Below the pieces are notes generated by a model, which was given only the letters and a program-made list of their open reading frames with translations, was not told the DNA's origin and searched no databases. A program made the translations under genes and the position numbers. DNA of 64,000 nucleotides from Zavarzinella sp. (GTDB lineage Bacteria; Planctomycetota; Planctomycetia; Gemmatales; Gemmataceae): NCBI GenBank assembly GCA_041399155.1, contig JAWKTI010000005.1:124001-188000 (forward strand). Direction: 5' to 3'. Positions within the stretch are counted from its first letter, which is position 1; every line of letters starts with the position of its first letter. This document shows positions 9,903 through 16,909 of this stretch, piece by piece.

Positions 9903-9976
9903 ATCACGCGAACAAAGTTAGCTTTTTGGGCAACAGCGGGTAAATTGCATTAAACAGAAATCAGAAATATCGGCTT

Positions 9977-10382
9977 CGCAGGCCGGAATGTAAGCCGGGT
10001 TTTGTACCAGGCAAGCCTGGCAGTAGTCATTTATCTAGCCCATCTGTTGCCAGGTGGGTCGAGCAGCCTACCCGAGAGTCAAATGAACCGAGCAGGTTCT
10101 CCCCTCTGTTTGGCCTTGCTTCGAGTGGGGTTTGCCGAGCCAATCAGTCGCCTGATTGCTGGTGGGCTCTTACTTTCAGGAATTGCTTCCCCCACCATTT
10201 CACCCTTACCACTGTTGTTGCCAACGGTGGCGGTATCCTTTCTGTTGCACTTTCCCTGCAACCACTCCCAATTCGCCGAAATCAGGCTAGTTGCGGTGGA
10301 CGTTATCCATCACTCTGCTCTGCGAAGCCCGGACTTTCCTCTCCTGGCCATTCACCAGCAGCGACTACCCATCCGACCTGCG
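9977..10382 (-). ncRNA. rnpB: RNase P RNA (bacterial type A)
   Basis: Read on the minus strand, the 5' part contains GAGGAAAGTCCGGGC (core, P4 5' strand). The middle contains AACAGAAAGGATACCGCC and GGTAAGGGTGAAA. The 3' part contains ACAAAACCCGGCTTACA (P4 3' strand). The ends form an 11-bp P1 helix: CGCAGGTCGGA at the 5' end pairs with TTCCGGCCTGCG at the 3' end, with one G-U pair. The length of about 406 nt is normal. This is the catalytic RNA that matures tRNA 5' ends. Its 5' end lies about 16 nt after the sixA stop codon, so its promoter must lie inside sixA or it is co-transcribed with it. A 290-codon plus-strand ORF across it is an artefact. Confidence 0.97.
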
Positions 10383-10397
10383 ATAAAAATATTATAT

Positions 10398-10889
10398 TCA
10401 TTCCAGAAATTCTGGTGGCAGCAACATACGAAGTTTTCCACAGCCTTTTTGCAGTGGCAACTGGCAATCCAGCAACGCAATTGCAGCTTTTTTGTAGTGG
10501 ATTCGAACACCCGCATTGCCAATCAGCCAGGCCACAAAACGACTGATCGTGGGTTCGTGGCCCACGAGTGCCGCAGACTCCTGCACGCTCGTGGATATTT
10601 CACCCGCCATCTCTTTATTGTCGCCATTCAGATCGAGCGTGGGCAGCACGACACGGTGGGGTCCTTCAATTCCCCAGGTACTGGCCAGAATATCGGCTGT
10701 CTGGACTGCACGCACGAGCGGACTGCTCCCCACGTAACTTGGGATCAGGTGGTGCTTTGCCAGAAAGCCTGCAACCGCGCGGGACTGGGCAATTCCTGTT
10801 TCGGTCAGGTAACGTTCCCCGTCAATTCCCTGGGTAAGGGCAGGATCGACGGCTTCTGCATGTCGAATCATTAATAAACGCAGGATCAT
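10398..10889 (-). CDS. sixA: SixA-like phosphohistidine phosphatase
   Basis: 163 residues. This is a histidine-phosphatase superfamily protein: the RHAEA motif at residues 9-13 carries the catalytic His, SPLVRAVQTADIL (about 56-68) supplies the second Arg, and LVGHEP (about 108-113) carries the second His. The short length without an insertion domain is typical of SixA, which removes phosphate from phosphohistidine in His-to-Asp phosphorelays. Substrate specificity is inferred from size and motifs only. It lies directly upstream of rnpB on the same strand. Confidence 0.88.
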   Translation of the reverse strand: MILRLLMIRHAEAVDPALTQGIDGERYLTETGIAQSRAVAGFLAKHHLIPSYVGSSPLVRAVQTADILASTWGIEGPHRVVLPTLDLNGDNKEMAGEISTSVQESAALVGHEPTISRFVAWLIGNAGVRIHYKKAAIALLDCQLPLQKGCGKLRMLLPPEFLE

Positions 10890-10930
10890 GAATCAGTTCC
10901 TATGGGCAGGTATTTGCTAAAAACCTGTTT

Positions 10931-11389
10931 TCAGAATCCTTCCCGAACAAACATAATAAAATCAGTGCTGGGCGTGGTGCCACCGGACCTGCCAGTGATT
11001 TTTGCCACCTGCCCACGATGATACCCACCGTGCGTCACCACGTGCGTCAGAATATCCGCGATCGGGTGGACAAATTCCTGCCCAGCAAAGTTACGAAAGT
11101 TCAGCGTGTTACTCAATTGCTCATTCGTAATACTGCTGAGATATTCCTGATAGCCGTTCTCGTTGTTCACAATCCATTGCTCGCATTCGTCCAGCGTCAA
11201 TGTAGGCCATACCTGCAAAAGAGATGGTCGCTGCAAGAGTCGACTTAACCAAACTTCTTCGGCAGCAAGCACATGCGAAAAAAGCGGGCCCCCATCTGGC
11301 AGTGCCTCTGGTGTGGCACGCAAGGTGGCACAGATTCGCCTGTTAGCCCAGGCAGCATAACGAAACAAGCGTTGAAAATAGTCGATCAT
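10931..11389 (-). CDS. DinB-like four-helix-bundle protein
   Basis: 152 residues from the ATG at 11389; a TTG five codons upstream is also open. The pattern FRYAAWANRRI near the N-terminus, SHVLAAEEVWLSRLL in the second helix and HVVTHGGYHRGQV in the third gives the three His positions typical of DinB/YfiT metal-binding proteins. These often act as thiol-dependent transferases. Substrate unknown. Same strand as sixA, about 40 bp upstream of it. Confidence 0.85.
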   Translation of the reverse strand: MIDYFQRLFRYAAWANRRICATLRATPEALPDGGPLFSHVLAAEEVWLSRLLQRPSLLQVWPTLTLDECEQWIVNNENGYQEYLSSITNEQLSNTLNFRNFAGQEFVHPIADILTHVVTHGGYHRGQVAKITGRSGGTTPSTDFIMFVREGF

Positions 11390-11539
11390 CGGTGGCACCC
11401 ACAAAAGCAGTACAGCACCAATATCTTATATGAAAGTTACTTTTGTTTAAGTTACTTAGTCTTCACTTGCTGATTCATCAATTAATTGGTGTTGTTGTTT
11501 TGAAAAGCGTCGAGAGTCTTAGGCAGGGTTGATTTTCAG

Positions 11540-12070
11540 TTATTTTGAAGTGCGTTTGTTACGTCGGTGCGGCTGGGATTTCTGCGAAAAAGCCGCCAGC
11601 AATTCCTGTTCAAGTTCTGGTGAAGTATCTGGAATTTCTTTTTCAATATCTGCAGGCAACTCGTCCGCTGGTGGGGGATTTGATAGCAGCAGATCGACAA
11701 ACCCCTGACATCTGACCTGTCTGGCACCGTGGATATGGGCAGCATCCCGAACCCGCCTGTCGTTCGATACAACGGTCCATTTTTCAGGTGTGCGCAGATG
11801 GCTCAATTCTTCTTCGATGTAAGAATCGGCGCAACTGCCGTGCACGACAATCACCCGCATCCCAAATCGGGTGGTTTCTCTGGCCCCACCGTAAGAGTTC
11901 TGTGCATCGAAAACGATACGAATTTCCCACTGTTTGCCCGAAAGATGGTCTGCGATCCAGGAAAGCATCTCTTCTCGGGCACGGTGCAGGCCAGATTGCC
12001 CCGCCTTTTCATCGATGCGAGTACCGATTGCATGCAGCAGGTTGTACCCATCGATCAGAAATTGTTCCAT
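11540..12070 (-). CDS. NYN-domain (YacP/Rae1-like) ribonuclease
   Basis: 176 residues from MEQFLIDGYNLLHAIG. This start is chosen because the NYN core begins with DGYNLLHA at residues 7-14 and because it lies 4 bp after the yacG stop; a longer frame runs to 12169 through yacG. Further core elements are IRIVFDAQNSYGGARE (Asp), SADSYIEEEL-like GSCADSYIEEEL, and VVSNDRRVRDAAHIHGA with the conserved SND. Such PIN-like nucleases cleave RNA; Bacillus Rae1 cuts mRNA at the ribosome. The C-terminus is basic (PHRRNKRTSK). It is the third gene of the fmdB-like/yacG operon. Confidence 0.88.
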   Translation of the reverse strand: MEQFLIDGYNLLHAIGTRIDEKAGQSGLHRAREEMLSWIADHLSGKQWEIRIVFDAQNSYGGARETTRFGMRVIVVHGSCADSYIEEELSHLRTPEKWTVVSNDRRVRDAAHIHGARQVRCQGFVDLLLSNPPPADELPADIEKEIPDTSPELEQELLAAFSQKSQPHRRNKRTSK

Positions 12071-12074
12071 GGCA

Positions 12075-12272
12075 TCAGGTATCCGAATCGTGGGATTCAT
12101 CGATCGTGGATTGATCGACAGGTTCCGAGCTGAAGCGGTACGATTCCCCCAGCCACCGACCCAGATCAATGGTGCGGCAACGTTTGGAGCAAAACGGGTA
12201 TTCAGGCCACTCGTTCATCGGCCCGGGCATGGGCAAGTCACAAATGTCGCACTTGTTCATCGACTTTTTCAT
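12075..12272 (-). CDS. yacG: YacG-type zinc protein (DNA gyrase inhibitor family)
   Basis: 65 residues. The zinc-binding pattern CDICDLPM ... YPFCSKRCRTIDLGRWLGESYR is the complete YacG signature: four Cys as CxxC plus CxxxC, then the D-L-G-x-W motif. In E. coli YacG binds GyrB and blocks DNA gyrase activity. Its ATG overlaps the stop codon of the upstream zinc-ribbon gene as ATGA, so translation is probably coupled. The acidic, Ser-rich C-terminus is usual for the family. Confidence 0.93.
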   Translation of the reverse strand: MKKSMNKCDICDLPMPGPMNEWPEYPFCSKRCRTIDLGRWLGESYRFSSEPVDQSTIDESHDSDT

Positions 12273-12571
12273 GATTTACTGTCACTGGAGCCACCGGTTG
12301 CAGGTGCGGCAGGTGGCGTGGCGGGTGCTGCAGGTTTATCACTGGCCGCAGGTGGGGTGTCCGCTTTCGCAGAATCTTTGTAACCTTCGCTGCGGTAATC
12401 AGTTTCGTAAAATCCGGAACCTTTGAAGAGAATCGCAGCACCAGTTCCAAACAGGCGTCGCAATTTGTCTTCATTGCACTTGGGGCATGTTTTTAAGGTA
12501 TCCGCACTGAACGATTGAAATTCTTCAAACCGATGTCCACAGCCATCGCACACATAATCGTAAGTTGGCAT
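12269..12571 (-). CDS. FmdB-type zinc-ribbon protein
   Basis: 100 residues. MPTYDYVCDGCGHRFEEFQS followed by CPKC about 15 residues later is the FmdB/CxxC regulatory-protein zinc ribbon. GTGAAILFKGSGFYETDYR is the conserved second block. The tail is low-complexity Pro/Ala and ends GGSSDSKS. The family is a putative regulator with no firm role. It is the first gene of a three-gene minus-strand operon with yacG and the NYN nuclease. Confidence 0.92.
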   Translation of the reverse strand: MPTYDYVCDGCGHRFEEFQSFSADTLKTCPKCNEDKLRRLFGTGAAILFKGSGFYETDYRSEGYKDSAKADTPPAASDKPAAPATPPAAPATGGSSDSKS

Positions 12572-12654
12572 CGCCGTATTCCTGAATGTAACTCAATTGT
12601 AACAAGTTAGCGGAAATATTTTCCAGTATTATAGAACCGGGATTTCAATCGGTG

Positions 12655-14073
12655 CTATCGAATGACGGTCTTGATCAGGTTTCCGTGTACATCGGTCAGG
12701 CGACGATCCAGGCCATTGTAACGCCAGGTCAGGCGGGTGTGCTCAAAGCCCAGCAGGTGCAGCACGGTGGCGTAAAAATCCCACACGGTGGATACGGATT
12801 CAACCGACTTTCGACCAAATTCGTCTGTTGCACCGTGGGAAACGCCCCCACGAACGCCCGCACCCATCATCCAGCAGGTAAACCCATCCGGATTGTGGTC
12901 TCGACCGGGTGTTTTCAACTGTTGGGTGGGCATCCGGCCAAATTCGGTTGTCCAGAGCACCAGCGTGTCTTCCAGCAAACCCGTTTGCTTCAAATCGGAC
13001 AGCAGTGCGGCTGTCGGCTGGTCGAAAATCGGGCAGTGCCGCTCATAATCGGCTTTCAACGTCTTGTGGGCATCCCAATTGAGCAGCCCATCGACACCAG
13101 ACGCACGCGACGCACAGTAAAGGTTGACATAGCGAACACCTTTTTCTAGCAAACGGCGTGCCAGAAGGCAGTTTTTAGCATACGCTGCCTTATATTTATT
13201 CCCATCGGTGGTGCCGTAGGCTTCATGAGTTTTGGCGGTTTCCCGCGTCAAATCCATCACTTCGGGAGCCGATAACTGCATTTTCGCTGCTAACTCGTAC
13301 GCAGCCATGCGTGCCTGCAGTTCCGTATGGCCAGGGTCTGCGGCTGCATGATTTTTGTTCAACGTGCTTAGCAGATCTCTTACCGCATCCTGATCTTTCG
13401 CGGTAAACCCCGCTGGTGGCTGCAGATTTCGCACCGGCATGTGGGCTGCCATTTCAATCCCCTGGTAGGTGGCTGGCAAAAACCCGTTGGACCAGTTTGC
13501 TTTCCCGTTCGGTGGCTCGCCCCGCGTGTCAACCAGGGCAACATACGTGGGCAGGTTATCATTCATCGAACCAAGCGCATAGCTTACCCACGCACCTGCG
13601 GCCGGAAAGCCTTCTGAAACGTGGCCAGTATTCATGAAGATGCACCCCGGGCCGTGGGTGTTGCTTTTCGATGTCATGGAATGGATAAATGCCATGTCGT
13701 CCACATGTTTTGCCATGTTGGGTAGCAGGCTGGAAATATGCTTGCCCGATTGCCCACAAGGGACAAAATCCCACGGACTGCGCATCAGAGGTCCATTGGG
13801 GCCTTGAAATGAAACCAGTTTTTCCTGGCCGGGCATCGCCTGACCATGGCGTTTCAGCAATTCTGGCTTGTAATCCCACAGGTCAATGTGGGAAGCTGCT
13901 CCTGGGCAGAAGATCTGCAGCACCCGCTTCGCTTTCGCGGGATGGTGGGTGGTGCCTGGCTTCCAGGTTGGGTTTTCTTTGGCATGTAATGCACCAGAAA
14001 GGTGCATTACACCCAGCCCAGCCATTGCGGTGTATACGTTTTCGAAAAACGATCGACGTGTCTGGTCGTCCAC
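12655..14073 (-). CDS. DUF1501 (sulfatase-like) protein
   Basis: 472 residues. The N-terminal RRSFFENVYTAMAG is a twin-arginine-like signal region. The body carries the DUF1501 blocks: KRVLQIFCPGAASHIDLWDYKP, given here only by its start; SNTHGPGCIFMNTGH; LLARRLLEKGVRYVNLY; WTTEFGRMPT; and the closing TVWDFYATVLHLLGF. The family belongs to the alkaline phosphatase/sulfatase superfamily and is very common in planctomycetes. It is usually encoded after a DUF1549/DUF1553 cytochrome-type gene, but no such partner is adjacent here. Confidence 0.93.
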   Translation of the reverse strand: MDDQTRRSFFENVYTAMAGLGVMHLSGALHAKENPTWKPGTTHHPAKAKRVLQIFCPGAASHIDLWDYKPELLKRHGQAMPGQEKLVSFQGPNGPLMRSPWDFVPCGQSGKHISSLLPNMAKHVDDMAFIHSMTSKSNTHGPGCIFMNTGHVSEGFPAAGAWVSYALGSMNDNLPTYVALVDTRGEPPNGKANWSNGFLPATYQGIEMAAHMPVRNLQPPAGFTAKDQDAVRDLLSTLNKNHAAADPGHTELQARMAAYELAAKMQLSAPEVMDLTRETAKTHEAYGTTDGNKYKAAYAKNCLLARRLLEKGVRYVNLYCASRASGVDGLLNWDAHKTLKADYERHCPIFDQPTAALLSDLKQTGLLEDTLVLWTTEFGRMPTQQLKTPGRDHNPDGFTCWMMGAGVRGGVSHGATDEFGRKSVESVSTVWDFYATVLHLLGFEHTRLTWRYNGLDRRLTDVHGNLIKTVIR

Positions 14074-14142
14074 AGTAATACTCCTGAATCACCCAGCTTG
14101 CTGGTTAATTTGCTACGCTGCCGCTAGCTGCATTGTCTGCAT

Positions 14143-14379
14143 TCATGGAATAAAAGTCACGCAATTTATTTCGAAAATCAAGCGATTGCTGTGCGGATAA
14201 CCAGATATTTTCTTACAATCCTGGTTGCTGTGTGATAGCTCCACCCATTGTTCTGCAGGAGTGTTGGAAAAAATCACACGACAACTGGTCTTGATCTCCA
14301 GGTTCTTTGAAATAAAATCGGGCTCATTCTCGATGATACCCTTTGCTCTTTGCAAAGTAGTTCCATGTATCAACCACAT
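14143..14379 (-). CDS. possible short gene with HGTT motif, or remnant
   Basis: The interval 14074-14584 (511 bp) holds no clear gene. The minus strand has an ORF that reads MWLIHGTTLQRAKGIIENEP from 14379. That resembles the start of proteins in which an R/HGT motif opens a PARP- or RNA 2'-phosphotransferase-like fold. It then loses resemblance and stops after 78 codons, short for such a fold. AGAGGA lies about 10 nt before this ATG; the frame is open further up to 14499. It may be a truncated gene. Confidence 0.3.
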   Translation of the reverse strand: MWLIHGTTLQRAKGIIENEPDFISKNLEIKTSCRVIFSNTPAEQWVELSHSNQDCKKISGYPHSNRLIFEINCVTFIP

Positions 14380-14584
14380 GCACAGGGCGTCCTCTTGAAG
14401 TAGAATATCTCCACAAGTGCTAAAAGATATTTTAACAAAATTTAAACACATGAAGCATGTTATCATCTGAAAAGTAGCTTTGGAAGAACGATATAACATT
14501 CAAGCGATTATTTAAATTGTCCCACGTGCTGTGGTGCAGACAGTACAGTACTGAGTAAGACAATTTTCCACAGAAGAGGTTTCC

Positions 14585-15349
14585 ATGTCTAAGTTGTTAT
14601 TAAGCGGTGCCCTTGCGGTACTGATCGGTGTGGGTGCCAATGCCCAACCACGTGGCGATGCTGATCGCCTTCGGGAAGAAATCAAGCGGCTTGAACAGAA
14701 TCTGGATTCGACCAGAGCACAGTTGAAGCGGGCAGAAGAAGCACTACGTAATGCCGCGGAAGCGAAGCGTAATCCCATGCCACCTGCAAAAGAAAGCAAC
14801 AGAGGACCTGATTCCAAAGGCCCCAAAGGACCAGGATTTGGGCCAATGGGACCCGGTTTCAAAGGCCCGATGGCACCCAGATCACAAGAAGATATGGCCA
14901 AATTACGGAAGGAAATTGAAGAGCGGATGCAATTCTTCCGCAAGTCGGACGACAAAAAAGAACCCAGACCCGAAGGGCGTGCAGAAGAGAAAAAAGGTCC
15001 ACCAATGCGTGGTGGTAACCTGGAAGACCGGAACTTCGAGGAACTTCGCAAGATGGTCGAACAAATGCGGAAAGAACTTTCAAACCGCATGGGGGAAGGT
15101 GACCGCACCCGTGATCGTGGCCCCAGCACCGATAGGCGTCCGGGTGGACCAGGGCGGGGTTTCGGTATGTTCGGTCCAGGTGGACCTGGGCGTGGTGGCT
15201 TTGGGATGTCCGGTCGTGGTGGCCCACCCAGTTTCAGCCCAGGAAGGAGCCGTGAGCGTTCCCCACGGATGCCCAGTGTGGAAGCCCGAATCGATTCTTT
15301 GATCAAACAACTCGAAGCGTTGAAGCGCGATCTCAGCAACAAAAAGTAG
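14585..15349 (+). CDS. secreted coiled-coil protein with Gly/Pro-rich linkers
   Basis: 254 residues. A signal peptide (MSKLLLSGALAVLIGVGANA) precedes a charged coiled coil (DADRLREEIKRLEQNLDSTR, about 25-60). A Pro/Gly-rich region with GPKGPGFGPMGPGFKGP follows, then a second helical stretch rich in Arg/Glu. A Gly-rich segment (GRGFGMFGPGGPGRGG) comes next, and the protein ends in a short helix (RIDSLIKQLEALKRDL). It is probably exported and disordered between helical ends. No family recognised. The real frame is chosen over a long minus-strand ORF because of the signal peptide and the coiled-coil heptads. Confidence 0.75.
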   Translation: MSKLLLSGALAVLIGVGANAQPRGDADRLREEIKRLEQNLDSTRAQLKRAEEALRNAAEAKRNPMPPAKESNRGPDSKGPKGPGFGPMGPGFKGPMAPRSQEDMAKLRKEIEERMQFFRKSDDKKEPRPEGRAEEKKGPPMRGGNLEDRNFEELRKMVEQMRKELSNRMGEGDRTRDRGPSTDRRPGGPGRGFGMFGPGGPGRGGFGMSGRGGPPSFSPGRSRERSPRMPSVEARIDSLIKQLEALKRDLSNKK

Positions 15350-15415
15350 TGGCTGATTTGCCAGTAACGGCAGAAAACCCAAACGGGTATTCAGTTATTC
15401 GTACCTTCCGAAAAC

Positions 15416-15443
15416 CGTCATTCCCGAGTAGGCGGTAATCCAC
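15416..15443. repeat. degenerate REP-like palindrome
   Basis: The sequence GTCATTCCCGAGTAGGCGG and its continuation resembles the REP-type hairpin at 39961-39980 (ATTCCCGC and GCGGGAAT arms) but with several mismatches, so its stem is weakened. It sits in the otherwise empty 15350-15682 interval between the coiled-coil gene and the kinase/Thg1-like operon. Confidence 0.45.
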
Positions 15444-15682
15444 GACTGAAAAACCTAAGCAGCTACCAGAAAATTGACACCTCACATCAGAATGCAGGTA
15501 CTATTCTGTTTCTGGATCATTGCACATTTTCGAGAAACAACCGTCTGGATCGCTACCTCTTTTTTCCTACCCACGAAAAGGCTCAATGGCTCCTTTTACC
15601 ATTGCATGAACCTTTTTAGTCGACTCCTGTCATCTACGGTGAGTTATCCACGTGATGAAAGGGAAAAACGGGAAGGAAAGTC

Positions 15683-16123
15683 ATGGAGGCGGTTCTCTTT
15701 ATTGGTCTGCAGGCTTCGGGAAAATCGAGCTATTACAAAGAACGATTTTTCACGTCGCACGTACGGATCAGCCTGGACCTCCTGAAAACACGGCACCGCG
15801 AAAAGCGCTTGTTGGCAATGTGTCTGGAAACAAACCAGCCATTTGTGGTGGATAATACCAACCCCATGCTGGCAGATCGTGGGCGATATCTCAAGGATGC
15901 GAAAGAAGCTGGATTCACGGTAGTGGGGTACTATTTTCAATCCCGCATCGCTGACTGTTTGGAACGGAACCAGCATCGCCCGAATCCGGTTCCAGTGGTC
16001 GCTTTGCTTGCTACGTCCGGAAAGCTGGTATTGCCCAGTTATTCGGAAGGATTTGACACGCTGAAGTATGTGCAACTCACCAGCACAGGTTTTGTGGTTG
16101 AGGAATGGACCGATGAAGTTTGA
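15683..16123 (+). CDS. P-loop kinase resembling the polynucleotide 5'-kinase domain
   Basis: 146 residues, about the size of a single kinase domain. The Walker A motif is GLQASGKS at 8-15. SLDLLKTR (30-37) sits where T4 Pnkp has its substrate-binding Asp. FVVDNTNP (54-61) is the Walker B-like D-N-T-N pattern of the AAA_33/PNK group. LERNQHR (93-99) supplies an Arg in the lid. The family transfers the ATP gamma-phosphate to a 5'-OH nucleic-acid end or a related substrate. The gene overlaps the Thg1-like gene by 11 bp, which suggests the two proteins act on one RNA end. Substrate is inferred. The ATG follows GGAAGGAAAGTC. Confidence 0.8.
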   Translation: MEAVLFIGLQASGKSSYYKERFFTSHVRISLDLLKTRHREKRLLAMCLETNQPFVVDNTNPMLADRGRYLKDAKEAGFTVVGYYFQSRIADCLERNQHRPNPVPVVALLATSGKLVLPSYSEGFDTLKYVQLTSTGFVVEEWTDEV

Positions 16124-16883
16124 TGATCTCGACAGGAAAATGCGCGTTTTTGAAACCGCTGCCGACATGTGCGTGCTGCCTGGCATGTACATGATTGCTC
16201 GACTGGATGGTCGTAGTTTTACCCGGTTGACCAAAGAAATTTGCGATTTTGAAGCACCATTTGATGTGCGATTCCGCGATTTGATGGTCGCCACGACAGA
16301 AGCACTGATGACATGTGGCTTTCAGGTGCGTTACGCTTACACCGAAAGCGACGAAATTTCACTGCTTTTTGATCCGGATGAGCAATTGTTTGGCAGAAAG
16401 CTTCGCAAATACCACTCGACGTTGGCTGGTGAGGCGAGTGCACAGTTTTCTCTGAAACTTGGACAACCGGCCAGTTTCGACTGCCGGATTTCACAAATGC
16501 CCAGCATCGAACTGGTTCTGGATTATTTTCGCTGGCGACAGGAAGATGCTGCCCGCAATGCCCTGAACGCCTGGTGCTATTGGACACTCCGGAAAGAAGG
16601 GCTCAGTGTTGCTCAGGCAACATCCGAGCTACTTGGTCGATCAACTCGTCAAAAGAACGAGTTGTTGTTTGAGTATGGGATTAACTTTAATGATCTGCCC
16701 CACTGGCAAAAACGTGGGGTGGGTCTACTGTGGGAGCAATACGATAAAATTGCTGTGAATCGCAAGACTAACGAGACGACCACTGCACGCCGGAAGCGGA
16801 TTCGAACGGAAGATCATTTGCCGATGAAAGAGGAATATCATCGCTTCTTGCAGCAGATGATCTGCCCACTGCAGCCAGCGTAG
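16113..16883 (+). CDS. Thg1-like 3'-5' RNA polymerase (tRNA-His guanylyltransferase family)
   Basis: 256 residues, near the family's usual length. ARLDGRSFTRLTKE (29-42) contains the first metal-binding Asp (D32) and Gly. YTESDEISLLF (76-86) contains the second acidic pair D80/E81. YHSTLAGEASAQFSLKL lies at 100-116. These are the palm-domain motifs of Thg1 and its bacterial/archaeal Thg1-like relatives, which add nucleotides to RNA 5' ends, templated by the opposite strand, in tRNA repair. Thg1 activates or extends a 5'-phosphorylated end, which a kinase would supply. The start ATG at 16113 lies inside the upstream kinase gene, with GAGG about 10 nt before it; earlier in-frame starts are not needed. 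Confidence 0.88.
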   Translation: MKFDDLDRKMRVFETAADMCVLPGMYMIARLDGRSFTRLTKEICDFEAPFDVRFRDLMVATTEALMTCGFQVRYAYTESDEISLLFDPDEQLFGRKLRKYHSTLAGEASAQFSLKLGQPASFDCRISQMPSIELVLDYFRWRQEDAARNALNAWCYWTLRKEGLSVAQATSELLGRSTRQKNELLFEYGINFNDLPHWQKRGVGLLWEQYDKIAVNRKTNETTTARRKRIRTEDHLPMKEEYHRFLQQMICPLQPA

Positions 16884-16909
16884 AGAAATCGTTGGGACTT
16901 GCTTGCAGA

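Noticed and set aside
10002..10874. 290-codon plus-strand ORF
   Set aside because: It lies antisense to rnpB and the sixA-like gene. Its composition follows the complement of structured RNA, and it has no family motif.
14512..15342. 276-codon minus-strand ORF rich in Arg/Pro/Gly
   Set aside because: Shadow of the coiled-coil gene; the plus frame has a signal peptide and heptads, this one does not.
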